From Allopusillimonas soli (GTDB lineage Bacteria > Pseudomonadota > Gammaproteobacteria > Burkholderiales > Burkholderiaceae_B), in NCBI RefSeq assembly GCF_004153445.1, contig NZ_SDQC01000002.1, positions 62,001-126,000 on the forward strand: a stretch of 64,000 bases of DNA. The letters are read 5' to 3'. Position 1 is the first letter of the stretch. The number at the start of each line of letters is the position of its first letter. The position numbers and the translations under genes were made by a program. This document shows positions 1 through 9,615 of the stretch, piece by piece. The notes below the pieces were generated by a model. That model did no database searches. It was not told the origin of the DNA and saw only the letters and a list, made by a program, of their open reading frames with translations.

Positions 1-63
1 CTGATTTCGCCCATAGTGCAGGTGATGGTGTTGGGCAGGACAGTAGAGAACGTGTCGCGATAG
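1..63 (+). CDS. Possible 3' end of an upstream gene (partial)
   Basis: Frame 1 is open from the window edge to a TAG at 61-63 and encodes only 20 residues, so no family can be named. It ends 12 bases before the kpsM-like ATG and would fit the tight packing of a capsule export operon. Frame 3 is also open through this stretch, so the call rests mainly on position. It may be the tail of another export or polysaccharide gene. Confidence 0.3.
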   Translation: MISPIVQVMVLGRTVENVSR

Positions 64-75
64 GAAGAAATCGTA

Positions 76-861
76 ATGCGTAAGCGCCCAACCCTTGAAA
101 TCGTACGCGATGTGCTTTTTGCGCTGGTACTGCGTGAAATGCAGACGCGGCTGGGCGCGCGCCGCATGGGCTGGTTCTGGATACTGTTTGAGTCGGCTGC
201 GCATATCGCAATCATGATGCTGATATTCAGCACCATACATGGGCGAGATGTGCCGGGCATGGAATATTCGGTTTTCCTGCTGACGGGATTGGTGCCATTT
301 TTTCTAATGCGCAATATCGCCCTGAAGCTGATGGATGCGGTCAATGCCAACAGGGCGCTGTTTGCCTACCCGAATATCAGGCCTTTTGACACGTTTGTAG
401 CGCGAACGATTGTTGAATTTTGCCTCATGGCTTGCGTATATCTATTGATTGCGGGTTTCATGGCCTTGTGGCTGGATATTGACGTGTCGATTCACAGGCC
501 GCTTGAATGGATTGCATCCCTTTCGACTGGCATCATTTTGTCATTTGGCCTGGGATTGATCTTCTGCGTTATCGCAGAGGTGATGCCGAACGCGAAGACT
601 GTAATACGGTTGATATTTTGGCCGCTTTATTTTGTATCGGGCATCATTTTCCCCATTTGGGCAATCCCCAGCCAATACATGTCGTGGTTGCTGTGGAATC
701 CCTACCTTCATATTTTTGATAATGTGCGTTCAGCCACGTTTGCGCATTTTCCTCACACAGAAGGCATCAGTTATTTATATCCGCTAGAAGTTGCCATAAT
801 TACATTGTTCCTTGGCATATCACTGTATTGGGTTAGGCGCAGGGAGTTGTTGGCGATATGA
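76..861 (+). CDS. kpsM: Capsule polysaccharide ABC exporter, permease (KpsM-like)
   Basis: The 261-residue protein is an ABC-2 type inner-membrane permease of the KpsM/CtrC/BexB class, which moves lipid-linked capsule across the inner membrane. It has a short basic cytoplasmic N-terminus, about six hydrophobic segments, and the usual conserved region where the last third is rich in Pro, Trp and Phe around residues 190-215. Length matches KpsM (about 258). An AGGAAG-type ribosome binding site lies just upstream of the ATG. The stop overlaps the kpsT-like start (ATGA), so the two are translationally coupled and form the exporter pair. Confidence 0.9.
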   Translation: MRKRPTLEIVRDVLFALVLREMQTRLGARRMGWFWILFESAAHIAIMMLIFSTIHGRDVPGMEYSVFLLTGLVPFFLMRNIALKLMDAVNANRALFAYPNIRPFDTFVARTIVEFCLMACVYLLIAGFMALWLDIDVSIHRPLEWIASLSTGIILSFGLGLIFCVIAEVMPNAKTVIRLIFWPLYFVSGIIFPIWAIPSQYMSWLLWNPYLHIFDNVRSATFAHFPHTEGISYLYPLEVAIITLFLGISLYWVRRRELLAI

Positions 862-1517
862 TTGAATTGCGTAACGTCACAAAGTCCTATCTGCACGACC
901 ACGGGGGCAGGAAAACGGTTTTTCGCAATCTGTCGTTCACTATTCCGCCAGATTGCAATGTCGCCATTATCGGGCGAAATGGCGCAGGTAAATCCACATT
1001 GATGCGCTTGCTGTGCGGCCTTGACGCGCCAGACAGCGGAAAAATCATTACCGATAAAAGCATTTCCTGGCCGGTTGGCCTCTCCGGCGGATTTCAAGGC
1101 TCGTTGACCGCCCGCGAGAACGTCAAGTTCGTATGCCGGGTACAGGGTGCAAAGGGTGAAACCTTGAGAAGGCTGGTGCAGTATGTCGAGGCGTTTGCAG
1201 AAATTGAAGAATACTTCGACAGGCCTGTAAAGACGTTTTCAAGCGGCATGCGTAGCCGCGTGGCCTTTGGCCTTAGCCTGGCCTTTGACTTCGATTATTA
1301 CCTTGTGGACGAGGCCATGTCCACGGGCGATGCACATTTCAAGAAAAAGGCGGCAAACGCCTTCAAGGAAAGAACCGGCAAGGCCAACCTGATTCTTGTT
1401 ACACACGGTATGGGTCAGGTTCGCAATCTTTGCGATATGGTCTTGCTGCTGCAAGATGGCAAACTGATTCCGTTTGAAGATGTGGAAGAAGGTATTGCCG
1501 CTTATCAGAAAAGCTAA
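858..1517 (+). CDS. kpsT: Capsule polysaccharide ABC exporter, ATP-binding protein (KpsT-like)
   Basis: This is the ATPase partner of the preceding permease, 219 residues, the usual KpsT size. The Walker A motif GRNGAGKST is at residues 39-47. The shortened signature FSSGMRSR and a Walker B ending in VDEAMSTGD follow, which are typical of capsule and teichoic acid exporters. The gene overlaps kpsM by four bases. A 58-base gap separates it from rfbB. Together with kpsC at the far end of the locus it points to an ABC-dependent (group 2-like) capsule rather than a Wzy-dependent one. Confidence 0.93.
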   Translation: MIELRNVTKSYLHDHGGRKTVFRNLSFTIPPDCNVAIIGRNGAGKSTLMRLLCGLDAPDSGKIITDKSISWPVGLSGGFQGSLTARENVKFVCRVQGAKGETLRRLVQYVEAFAEIEEYFDRPVKTFSSGMRSRVAFGLSLAFDFDYYLVDEAMSTGDAHFKKKAANAFKERTGKANLILVTHGMGQVRNLCDMVLLLQDGKLIPFEDVEEGIAAYQKS

Positions 1518-1575
1518 AGAACAGTTGGTTGGCGTCGGAGAATAACTGGCGCCGACCATAGCAGGGGAAAATGCT

Positions 1576-2637
1576 ATGAGTATCATTGTTACGGGCGGGG
1601 CCGGCTTTATCGGCGCCAATTTTGTTCTGGATTGGCTGGCTCAAAATGATGAGGCCGTCATCAATCTGGATAAGCTCACTTATGCGGGCAATCGCAATAA
1701 TTTGCGCTCCTTGGTCGATGACGCGCGGCATGTTTTTGTGCAAGGCGATATCGCCGATGCGGAGCTGGTGGCTAGACTGTTGCGTCAATACCAGCCTCGA
1801 GCAGTGCTTAACTTTGCAGCCGAAAGCCATGTGGATCGATCCATTAGTGGCCCAGAGGCTTTTATTCAAACAAATATCGTCGGTACGTTCCGCTTGCTGG
1901 AGGCGGTACGCGCATATTGGCAAGCGCTGCCAGAAGAGGAAAAATCGGCTTTTCGTTTTCTGCATGTGTCGACTGACGAAGTATACGGCTCACTTGGCAC
2001 GCAAGACCCCGCCTTCAAGGAAAGCAACCCTTATGAGCCCAATAGCCCGTATTCCGCCAGCAAGGCGGCATCCGACCATCTTGTGCGTGCCTACCTGCAT
2101 ACCTATGGCCTGCCGGTATTGACGACCAATTGCTCAAACAACTATGGGCCTTATCATTTCCCCGAGAAGCTTATCCCCCTGGTTATTCACAATGCGCTGA
2201 CGGGCAAAGCCCTGCCTATTTATGGCGACGGCCAGCAGGTGCGCGATTGGCTTTACGTCAGCGACCATTGCAGCGCCATCCGCACAGTACTTAAGCATGG
2301 CCGGCCGGGGGAAACCTATAACGTGGGTGGCTGGAACGAGAAAACCAACCTGGACGTGGTGAATACCATATGCAATATTCTGGATGTGGAGCAGCCCCGT
2401 GTTGACGGCGAGTCGTACAAGACGCAAATTGTTTTTGTCAAAGACCGTCCAGGCCACGATCGACGCTATGCCATTGACGCCAGCAAGCTGGAAAAAGAGC
2501 TGGGCTGGAAACCGGCGGAAACCTTTGATACTGGCATCCAGAAGACGGTACGCTGGTATCTGGATAACCAGGCGTGGGTTGATGATGTCACCAGTGGCGC
2601 ATATCGTAACTGGATACAGGCACAGTACGCAGCATGA
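1576..2637 (+). CDS. rfbB: dTDP-glucose 4,6-dehydratase
   Basis: RmlB/RfbB converts dTDP-glucose to dTDP-4-keto-6-deoxyglucose, step two of dTDP-L-rhamnose synthesis. The 353-residue protein has the NAD-binding GGAGFIG loop at residues 7-13, the STDEVYG active-site segment near residue 135 and a YSASK catalytic Tyr-Lys motif. The ribosome binding site AGGGGA sits 8 bases before the ATG. It overlaps rfbD by four bases. The GC content here is higher than that of rfbA and rfbC four kilobases downstream, so the rhamnose set is split and compositionally mixed. Confidence 0.96.
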   Translation: MSIIVTGGAGFIGANFVLDWLAQNDEAVINLDKLTYAGNRNNLRSLVDDARHVFVQGDIADAELVARLLRQYQPRAVLNFAAESHVDRSISGPEAFIQTNIVGTFRLLEAVRAYWQALPEEEKSAFRFLHVSTDEVYGSLGTQDPAFKESNPYEPNSPYSASKAASDHLVRAYLHTYGLPVLTTNCSNNYGPYHFPEKLIPLVIHNALTGKALPIYGDGQQVRDWLYVSDHCSAIRTVLKHGRPGETYNVGGWNEKTNLDVVNTICNILDVEQPRVDGESYKTQIVFVKDRPGHDRRYAIDASKLEKELGWKPAETFDTGIQKTVRWYLDNQAWVDDVTSGAYRNWIQAQYAA

Positions 2638-3536
2638 ACATTCTATTGCTCGGAAAAGATGGCCAGGTGGGTTGGGAACTGCAGCGCTCGCTGGCAACGC
2701 TTGGTAATGTGACTGCTTGTGGCCGGCGCGAAGCCGACATGGAGGATTTTGCCGGACTTCGGCGGCTGGTAAATCAAACACGAGCCGACGTCATCGTCAA
2801 TGCGGCAGCCTATACCGCTGTGGATAAAGCAGAATCGGACGCAGACACGGCCAGGCGTGTGAACACGGATGCTGTTGGCGTATTGGCGGAAGAGGCCGGC
2901 AAGCGCAGCGCGTGGCTTATTCATTACTCAACGGATTATGTCTTTGATGGCCGGAAGAATGGGGCCTATAGTGAAGACGATGCCTGCAACCCATTATCGG
3001 TATATGGGAGCACCAAGCTGGCTGGAGAGGCGCTGATTCAGGCAGCACACAATAGATTCATGATTTTCCGCACGAGCTGGGTCTATGGCAGCAGAGGCAG
3101 CAATTTCGCCAAGACCATGCTGCGCCTTGCACAGGAAAGAGACCAGCTCAGAGTGGTAAGTGACCAGCACGGCGTGCCGGTCAGCGCGGAAATGATTGCA
3201 GACGTTACAGCGCTAGCGCTGCATCAGGCTGTTCGGGGGCAGGGTGGCGATAGTGTTTCGGGTATTTACCACTTGGCAAGCGAAGGCGAAACCAACTGGC
3301 ATGGCTATGCCCGTTACGTGCTGGAGCTTGCTCAGGCCAAGGGTATGAGACTCAAAGTGCAGCCTGATGCCATAGAGCCCATCTCCACGGCGGATTACCC
3401 CGTGCCCGCCTTCCGCCCGCAAAATTCGCTACTGAATACAGCCAAGCTACAAGAAGCGTTCGGGCTTCAATTGCCCGATTGGAAATTCCATGTGCAGCGG
3501 CTTATAGATGAGCTCTATCCGGAGTCTCATGGATGA
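2634..3536 (+). CDS. rfbD: dTDP-4-dehydrorhamnose reductase
   Basis: RmlD/RfbD performs the final NADPH-dependent reduction that yields dTDP-L-rhamnose. The 300 residues match the family length. The N-terminal nucleotide-binding stretch contains GKDGQVG at residues 7-13, followed by the conserved [12 protein letters not shown] region, STDYVFDG and the catalytic YGSTK motif. The start ATG overlaps the rfbB stop (ATGA), and its own stop overlaps the start of the following glycosyltransferase in the same way, so three genes are translationally coupled. Confidence 0.95.
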   Translation: MNILLLGKDGQVGWELQRSLATLGNVTACGRREADMEDFAGLRRLVNQTRADVIVNAAAYTAVDKAESDADTARRVNTDAVGVLAEEAGKRSAWLIHYSTDYVFDGRKNGAYSEDDACNPLSVYGSTKLAGEALIQAAHNRFMIFRTSWVYGSRGSNFAKTMLRLAQERDQLRVVSDQHGVPVSAEMIADVTALALHQAVRGQGGDSVSGIYHLASEGETNWHGYARYVLELAQAKGMRLKVQPDAIEPISTADYPVPAFRPQNSLLNTAKLQEAFGLQLPDWKFHVQRLIDELYPESHG

Positions 3537-5704
3537 TATCAATTGCCTCGCTTCCCCCGCGCGGACGTGGCCCCGTGCCGGTTCAGTTTGTGCCGGTGCG
3601 CGGATTGCATTGGGAGGCGACACAGGGGATTTGGGTATCAACCGATGAAGATGCTTTGTTTCGCGCTGATCTGGGCATAAGCATAAAGCCAGCGGCGGGA
3701 GGCTGGGTATTAATACGGGGTGTTCTCCGAAGCCATGGCATGCGCAGGATGACGTGCCTAAGGGTGGAAGTGGCTGGCAAGCCTGACCCCATCAGCATCC
3801 GCATACCTGTTTCAGTAAAAGGAACCGTGCTGGAACTGATATGTTTGCCAAGTAAATGGCACAGTATCTATATGCAACCTCTAGGTGCTGAGGGTTCGTT
3901 TGAGCTCGAACAATGGTCGGCAAGGTCTATTGGCCTCATTGAGCGTACCGTGCGGCGAGTGCAGCGCATGCTACCCATATATCGTAAGCTGACTTATACC
4001 GTGCGTCGGCGCCTGGGTTTTAGGTTGCGTTCATTGATTACGCATACCCCTAGCGCACATCGCGTTATGGCCGATATCAGAGATGCATGCGCACCTATGG
4101 ATTACCCACTATGGGTACAGCGATTCCACGGCCTACAGGATATAGACACGAAGTTGATTCGGAAACAAATTGAACATTGGCCGGACAAACCCGTATTCAA
4201 GATCTTCGTAACGGGAGAGCAGGAAGAGGCTCTGCAAACTACGTTGGCCTCACTTCATCATCAGTTATATCAGCAGTTTGAAATTCTACAGTGTACTGAT
4301 GTTGCTGCTTTCGCCGCCTTGGCGCAGCGCCATATATTCAATGCCGACTGGTACGTGTTCCTGGTTGCTGGGACTAGTATTTCTGAGCACGCATTGTACT
4401 GGCTCGCATATGAGGCAAGGCAATGGCCTGATGCCACCATTATTTATACAGATCACGACTTTTTTGGGCCTGATCAAATCCCTCAAGACCCTGTATTCAA
4501 GCCGGATTGGTCGCCGCAGTTATTATGCTCAACAAATTATATTGGCAGCGCTGTTGCTTACCGTACAAAAGAGCTTGCCAAGGAGCTAGAAGCGGTAGAT
4601 AAACAGCTTTACCACGGCCAGAATCATGACCTTCTGTTTCGGTTGTGTGAGGTGGCCAAACCAAAACATATTCTACATATCCCCGCGCCACTTTGGCATT
4701 TCCCGATAAACCAAGCCAATCGAGCAGCGACGGAAATGCCGGAGCCTGATCCAGTGAGTCGCCACCTGAAACGTATCGGTGCAAAAGGAAATGTAATCAG
4801 CAACCATAATGATTATTATCATATTCGCTATGATATTTCTGACCCCAAGCCCAAGGTGAGCATTATTATTCCCACGCGAGATGCTTTTGAGCACCTCAAG
4901 GCGTGCATTGAAAGCGTATTGAAGAAAAGCTCATACGATAATTTCGAAATTTTCATCGTTGACAACAAGACAACCGACTCAGCAGCTATTGCTTATCTTA
5001 ATAGCTTGCGTTCTCATCGCAAGATTCGGATACTTTCATATGAAAAGGAATTTAACTACTCCGCAATAAACAACTGGGCGGTAAGCCATAGCGATGGAAG
5101 TGTGCTGTGCTTGCTGAACAATGACACAGAGGTAATTACACCCGATTGGATTGAAGAAATGCTAGGCTATCTAGTCCAGCCTGAAGTGGGTGTGGTGGGC
5201 GCCAAGCTTCTCTTCGACGACGGTAGCGTCCAGCACGCGGGAGATGTAGTTGGGGTTGGCGGTTGCGCTACACATCTGCATGCGAACCTGCCGAAAGAGA
5301 GCGAGGGCTATTGTGCTCGCGCTGTCCTAGCCCAAGATTTGTCTGCTGTAACCGGCGCTTGCTTGATGACTTGGCGTCACTTATATATTGCGCTGAATGG
5401 GCTGGACGCAGATAAGTTACCCGTGGCCTTTAATGATGTGGATTATTGTCTGCGTGTGCGAGAAGCAGGGCGTCGCGTCGTGTGGACGCCTCATGCACAA
5501 CTTTATCATCATGAATCGATTTCTAGGGGTGCTGATACCAGCCGCAAGCAGCGCTTGCGAGCAAAGGCTGAGGTTGCCTATATGCGACGCAGGTGGGGTG
5601 AAGCGATGCATCACGACCCTTTCTATAATCCAAATCTAAATTATCAACGTGCTGATTTCTCTTTTAGTGGATCCCCACGCATACACTACCCTTGGTGGCA
5701 ATGA
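3533..5704 (+). CDS. Large glycosyltransferase with two GT-A domains
   Basis: A 723-residue glycosyltransferase. Residues about 441-690 form a clear family 2 GT-A domain: KVSIIIPTRD at 441-450, an IVDN acidic site near 475, NNDTEV at 529-534, and an NDVDYCLRVREAG acceptor-side motif near 643. Residues about 190-400 resemble a second, degenerate GT-A domain (YTDHDF near 305-310) and the first 180 are not recognised. The same layout recurs in the protein at 14170-16548, so the two are paralogues. It is coupled to rfbD, which hints that it may transfer rhamnose; the substrate cannot be read from sequence. Confidence 0.85.
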   Translation: MISIASLPPRGRGPVPVQFVPVRGLHWEATQGIWVSTDEDALFRADLGISIKPAAGGWVLIRGVLRSHGMRRMTCLRVEVAGKPDPISIRIPVSVKGTVLELICLPSKWHSIYMQPLGAEGSFELEQWSARSIGLIERTVRRVQRMLPIYRKLTYTVRRRLGFRLRSLITHTPSAHRVMADIRDACAPMDYPLWVQRFHGLQDIDTKLIRKQIEHWPDKPVFKIFVTGEQEEALQTTLASLHHQLYQQFEILQCTDVAAFAALAQRHIFNADWYVFLVAGTSISEHALYWLAYEARQWPDATIIYTDHDFFGPDQIPQDPVFKPDWSPQLLCSTNYIGSAVAYRTKELAKELEAVDKQLYHGQNHDLLFRLCEVAKPKHILHIPAPLWHFPINQANRAATEMPEPDPVSRHLKRIGAKGNVISNHNDYYHIRYDISDPKPKVSIIIPTRDAFEHLKACIESVLKKSSYDNFEIFIVDNKTTDSAAIAYLNSLRSHRKIRILSYEKEFNYSAINNWAVSHSDGSVLCLLNNDTEVITPDWIEEMLGYLVQPEVGVVGAKLLFDDGSVQHAGDVVGVGGCATHLHANLPKESEGYCARAVLAQDLSAVTGACLMTWRHLYIALNGLDADKLPVAFNDVDYCLRVREAGRRVVWTPHAQLYHHESISRGADTSRKQRLRAKAEVAYMRRRWGEAMHHDPFYNPNLNYQRADFSFSGSPRIHYPWWQ

Positions 5705-6765
5705 TGCATAATGGATTGTGTCGCCTTACCAGCTATTTGAGAATAGCTCATAAACATAGATGTAATTATAAATATATGGCAGAGCCAGCCCGCCTTGTCA
5801 TTCTGCATGAAGGAGACAATCCCACTTTAGGCTATTTTGGTGTTTCTATTGAATCAATGTATGCACAGCTATCAGTGCTGAGGGTGGATATTTCTAGAAA
5901 TCCCGAAGATTTTCAGCTTGCTTGGGGAGATGTGGTTGTAATCATGCGTTATCTGAATAACGCATGGTATCGCAAGTTGCAGAAATGCAAGCCATGTCTG
6001 GCTGGCTTAATTTATTTTATGGATGATGATTTACTTGATTCATCAGCCATGGTGGGGTTGCCAATCAATTATGTACGTAAATTAAAGCAAAAAGCATTAC
6101 GCTACCGTGGTTGGATTAAACGTTATTGTTCAGGGCTCTGGGTTGGCGCTAACATGTTGGCTGAAAAATATGCAGATCTTGAGCCTAAGCTTTTGAATCC
6201 TAGTCCTCCCACTTTCTATTTAACCAGATCTAAGCCTGTGTATGTAGCTTATCATGGTTCGACTTCTCATCGCGACGAAATAATATGGCTTTACGATGTA
6301 ATGGCTCCGGTGCTGAAATATGGTAGCAATATTTATATGGAAATATTTGGTGATTCATATGTAAGCCGCTTATATCGGGATTTGCCTCACGTGAGTGTAA
6401 TTCAAGCCATGTCGTGGCCTAATTATTTTGCATATACTTCATCACGACGCGTAGATTTATTCTTAGTGCCATTGATTAGTAAATCTTTCAATAGAGGAAG
6501 AAGCTATACAAAATTTTTTGATAGTGCTCGGCTCGGCGCAGCTGGCTTATATAGCTGTGTCGCTCCTTATAAAGATTTCGTAGATAATAAAAAAGACGGA
6601 TTGCTATTGAGTAATGAGAAACAGTTATGGGTGGATGCTATTCTTTCTCTATCAGAGAATTCAGGGCAAAGAGAATATCTCGCAAATAATTGTAAGCTGA
6701 GAGCAGCATCGTTAATTAAAAAATCATATTCAGATAATATTTTAAGGCAAAAAAATGCTTCGTAA
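5701..6765 (+). CDS. Glycosyltransferase, GT-B-like (family 1/4 type)
   Basis: About 354 residues. The second half has the layout of a GT-B glycosyltransferase: a [13 protein letters not shown] segment near residue 182, an EIFGD strand, and a C-terminal [11 protein letters not shown] region at the usual nucleotide-sugar site. An MDDDLL acidic cluster lies near residue 107. I take the ATG at 5701, which overlaps the previous stop as ATGA; a TTG at 5692 and an ATG at 5704 are in the same frame. From here the DNA becomes distinctly AT-rich. The stop lies 11 bases inside rfbA. Donor and acceptor are unknown. Confidence 0.75.
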   Translation: MMHNGLCRLTSYLRIAHKHRCNYKYMAEPARLVILHEGDNPTLGYFGVSIESMYAQLSVLRVDISRNPEDFQLAWGDVVVIMRYLNNAWYRKLQKCKPCLAGLIYFMDDDLLDSSAMVGLPINYVRKLKQKALRYRGWIKRYCSGLWVGANMLAEKYADLEPKLLNPSPPTFYLTRSKPVYVAYHGSTSHRDEIIWLYDVMAPVLKYGSNIYMEIFGDSYVSRLYRDLPHVSVIQAMSWPNYFAYTSSRRVDLFLVPLISKSFNRGRSYTKFFDSARLGAAGLYSCVAPYKDFVDNKKDGLLLSNEKQLWVDAILSLSENSGQREYLANNCKLRAASLIKKSYSDNILRQKNAS

Positions 6766-7627
6766 AGGAATTATATTGGCAGGTGGCTCAGGCACGCGCT
6801 TGTACCCAGCCACGTTGGCTGTTTCAAAGCAACTCTTACCTGTTTATGATAAACCTATGGTTTATTACCCGTTGAGTACTTTAATGCTGGCTGGGATTCG
6901 CGATGTGCTTATCATCTCTACACCACAAGATATTCCAAGATTTAATTATCTTTTGAAAGATGGTGCGCAATGGGGAATCAATCTTCACTATGCCGTGCAA
7001 GATAGCCCGGACGGACTGGCTCAAGCTTTCCTGATTGCAGAGAGTTTCTTATCCGGGGGCCCCTCCTGTCTCGTATTAGGAGATAATATATTTTATGGCC
7101 ATGGCCTGGCAGACTTGCTTAGGCAGGCGTCAAAAAAAAGCATAGGCGCAAGTGTCTTTGCTTATCGTGTGCAAGATCCAGAACGCTATGGTGTGGTGGA
7201 GTTTGACGAAGCGGGTAAGGCTTTGAGCATTGAGGAGAAGCCTCGGCGCCCGAAGTCAAAATATGCTGTGACTGGCCTTTATTTTTATGATGAACGCGTA
7301 GTCGAAATTGCAAAATCCGTTAAACCTTCCGCAAGAGGAGAGTTGGAGATAACAGATGTAAATCAAAAATATCTAGAAGAAAAACAATTAGATGTCCAAA
7401 CTTTAGGACGAGGGTATACCTGGCTTGATACAGGAACTCATGAATCTATGCTTGAAGCTAGCCAATTCATTGCGACAATTGAGACTAGGCAAGGCCTGAA
7501 GGTCGCATGTCTAGAAGAGATCGCATACAGGCTAGGATACATTACGGCGGATCGCATTATTGAACTAGCTACCCCACTGAAGAAGAATGGCTATGGAACT
7601 TATCTAATAGGAATGTTAGAGGATTAA
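6755..7627 (+). CDS. rfbA: Glucose-1-phosphate thymidylyltransferase
   Basis: RmlA/RfbA makes dTDP-glucose from glucose-1-phosphate and dTTP, the first step to dTDP-L-rhamnose. The 290-residue protein begins with the [11 protein letters not shown] nucleotide-binding loop at residues 10-20, followed by [18 protein letters not shown] and later EEKP, all diagnostic. It overlaps the upstream glycosyltransferase by 11 bases and is 4 bases from rfbC. It lies in AT-rich DNA, unlike rfbB and rfbD, so the two halves of the pathway may have different histories. Confidence 0.96.
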   Translation: MLRKGIILAGGSGTRLYPATLAVSKQLLPVYDKPMVYYPLSTLMLAGIRDVLIISTPQDIPRFNYLLKDGAQWGINLHYAVQDSPDGLAQAFLIAESFLSGGPSCLVLGDNIFYGHGLADLLRQASKKSIGASVFAYRVQDPERYGVVEFDEAGKALSIEEKPRRPKSKYAVTGLYFYDERVVEIAKSVKPSARGELEITDVNQKYLEEKQLDVQTLGRGYTWLDTGTHESMLEASQFIATIETRQGLKVACLEEIAYRLGYITADRIIELATPLKKNGYGTYLIGMLED

Positions 7628-7631
7628 TATT

Positions 7632-8180
7632 TTGAAAATAACTAATACTATTATCGGTGATGTGAAGGTTGTGGAGCCAAAAGTTTTCACTGATGATCGA
7701 GGATTTTTTTTTGAAAGCTTTAATGAAGCATTGTTTGAGAAGCTTGTGGGACAGCGCATAAGATTTGTACAGGATAATCATTCTCGCTCTTATAGGAATG
7801 TTTTACGAGGGCTGCATTACCAGTTACCACCTCATTCACAAGGGAAGCTAGTTCGGGTTGTTGCTGGAGCGGTATATGACGTTGCTGTGGACATACGGCG
7901 ATCTTCAAAAACATTTGGCCAATGGGTCGGAGTTATTTTATCTGCGGATAATAAGAGGCAACTTTGGATACCTGAAGGATTTGCACATGCTTTTTTAGTG
8001 CTTTCTGACACAGCAGAGTTTTTATATAAAACTACTGATTATTGGTATAAAGATTTGGAACGGACAATACATTGGAATGATTCAGAGTTATCCATACAGT
8101 GGCCGTTACAAGAGGCGCCTATCCTGTCACCCAAGGATTTGGCAGGTAGCAGTCTTAGCATGGCTGACTTATTTGCTTAG
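7632..8180 (+). CDS. rfbC: dTDP-4-dehydrorhamnose 3,5-epimerase
   Basis: RmlC/RfbC epimerises dTDP-4-keto-6-deoxyglucose at C3 and C5. The 182 residues carry the cupin-fold signature DDRGFFFESF near the start and the catalytic HYQLPPHSQGKLVRV segment with the active-site His near residue 61. The start is TTG, because no ATG or GTG precedes the conserved N-terminus. Only four bases separate it from rfbA. It completes the dTDP-L-rhamnose set. Confidence 0.95.
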   Translation: MKITNTIIGDVKVVEPKVFTDDRGFFFESFNEALFEKLVGQRIRFVQDNHSRSYRNVLRGLHYQLPPHSQGKLVRVVAGAVYDVAVDIRRSSKTFGQWVGVILSADNKRQLWIPEGFAHAFLVLSDTAEFLYKTTDYWYKDLERTIHWNDSELSIQWPLQEAPILSPKDLAGSSLSMADLFA

Positions 8181-8288
8181 TTTAGCGGGCCCCTGTATAG
8201 ATTAGAGTGTGATTTGTTACGTTTCAAGATTTGAAAATTTATATTTCATTTAATTATAAATTATTGTACGTTAGGATTGAACTACTAT

Positions 8289-9242
8289 ATGAATCAAATC
8301 AACGATCAAGATGCACTCTCCGCGAAGCGGGTAGTTGTGGTAGGAGGAAACGGTTTTATTGGACGGCACATAGTAAAGGCTTTACAAAAAGAAGATGCTC
8401 AGGTATCGGTGATAGATGTCTGCCCTATATCGGATGACAGTAGCTTCAAAGTAGAGACAATTATTGGCTCCATTAATGATTCCACATTATTTTCGTCAGC
8501 TATTGCTGGTAGTCAAATAGTAATTTTTTTAGCCAACAATTCGCTTCCAGGGTCCGCCAATTTCGATTTAGCATCGGAGGTGAGATTGCATGTTGAGCAT
8601 AGCATAAAGGCGGCGGATCTTTGTCGTACTCAGGGGGTTGAAAAATTCATCTTTTCATCATCCGGTGGAACGGTGTATGGATATTCAAGTGATGTTCCCC
8701 TGAGCGAAAACATGTTAACACGCCCAATTAATGCTTATGGTGTTTCCAAACTTTCTATCGAGAATTATTTGCGAATTATTTCGATGCAAAGTTCTATGAG
8801 GACCATATCGATTAGGATTTCTAACCCATATGGTGAGGGACAACGTGCAATCCGTAACCAGGGTTTCATTGCAGCAGCTATGGAGCACGGCATAAACGAC
8901 AGAGTGCTTCCCATTTGGGGGGATGGCACAGTTGAGAGGGATTTTATTTATATAGATGATGTTGCCAGGGCATTTATATTAGCTTGTAAATCGGCAAACC
9001 CTCCCGATGTGGTAAATATTGGATCAGGACAGCCTTATTCATTATTAGAGATTATCAAGCTATCTGAGAATGCCCTTGAGCGTGAAATCAAAATTGAATT
9101 TCACTCGAGTAGAACAGTGGATGTCCAACGCAATTATCTTGATATAACACGAGCTGAAGAAAAATTGGGCTGGCATCCAAACATATCTATTGAGGAGGGG
9201 CTTAGAAGAACGGCTAAATGGTGGAAAAATATTTCGATTTAG
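8289..9242 (+). CDS. NAD-dependent sugar epimerase/dehydratase (GalE-like)
   Basis: An extended short-chain dehydrogenase of about 317 residues that probably converts a nucleotide sugar for the polysaccharide. It has an N-terminal GGNGFIGRHI dinucleotide loop, an SSSGGTVYG segment, a YGVSK catalytic Tyr-Lys motif and the WGDGTVERDFIYIDDVA stretch typical of UDP-glucose 4-epimerase and relatives. I use the ATG at 8289; a TTG at 8277 is in frame but abuts the AGGA sequence. A gap of about 108 bases separates it from rfbC. The exact substrate (UDP-Glc, UDP-GlcNAc or other) is not determinable. Confidence 0.85.
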   Translation: MNQINDQDALSAKRVVVVGGNGFIGRHIVKALQKEDAQVSVIDVCPISDDSSFKVETIIGSINDSTLFSSAIAGSQIVIFLANNSLPGSANFDLASEVRLHVEHSIKAADLCRTQGVEKFIFSSSGGTVYGYSSDVPLSENMLTRPINAYGVSKLSIENYLRIISMQSSMRTISIRISNPYGEGQRAIRNQGFIAAAMEHGINDRVLPIWGDGTVERDFIYIDDVARAFILACKSANPPDVVNIGSGQPYSLLEIIKLSENALEREIKIEFHSSRTVDVQRNYLDITRAEEKLGWHPNISIEEGLRRTAKWWKNISI

Positions 9243-9326
9243 ATGTAGGAAATTAAGAGATAATTAACATAATTTTTGAACCAAGCATTGGAATTTTGTT
9301 CGAATTACTTTTTTAAGAGATGAATT

Positions 9327-9557
9327 ATGGCTGACCTGAGCGTAGAAGGTAAAAAAGAACTTATTTATACAGGAGAGCGTTTTAAAGAGATAGCTCTTGA
9401 AATGCATCAGATGCTTGAAGAGAAAAAAAAGCTCGAAAATATTAGCGATTTATCGGATATGGAGCGTCGTCGTCGAGTATACACAATTGAGAGGATTAAG
9501 CGCCTTAAAGGCGAAAAAGAGGAGCTACACAAAGTTAGACAGAGATTAGCTATTTAA
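9327..9557 (+). CDS. Small charged coiled-coil protein, unknown
   Basis: A 76-residue ORF I cannot assign. It is almost wholly helical in appearance, very rich in Glu, Lys and Arg, with heptad-like spacing of Leu, Ile and Met, and no hydrophobic segment or signal peptide, so it should be cytosolic. It sits alone between the epimerase and a sulfotransferase-like gene with 84 and 58 bases on either side and shares their AT-rich composition. A gene start at ATG 9327 is reasonable. It might be a scaffold for neighbouring enzymes, which is only a guess. Confidence 0.55.
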   Translation: MADLSVEGKKELIYTGERFKEIALEMHQMLEEKKKLENISDLSDMERRRRVYTIERIKRLKGEKEELHKVRQRLAI

Positions 9558-9615
9558 GGTTGACACTAGCTTATCAAGCTGTTTTGGTGAAAATTAACTT
9601 AACTAAAAAAGTCTT

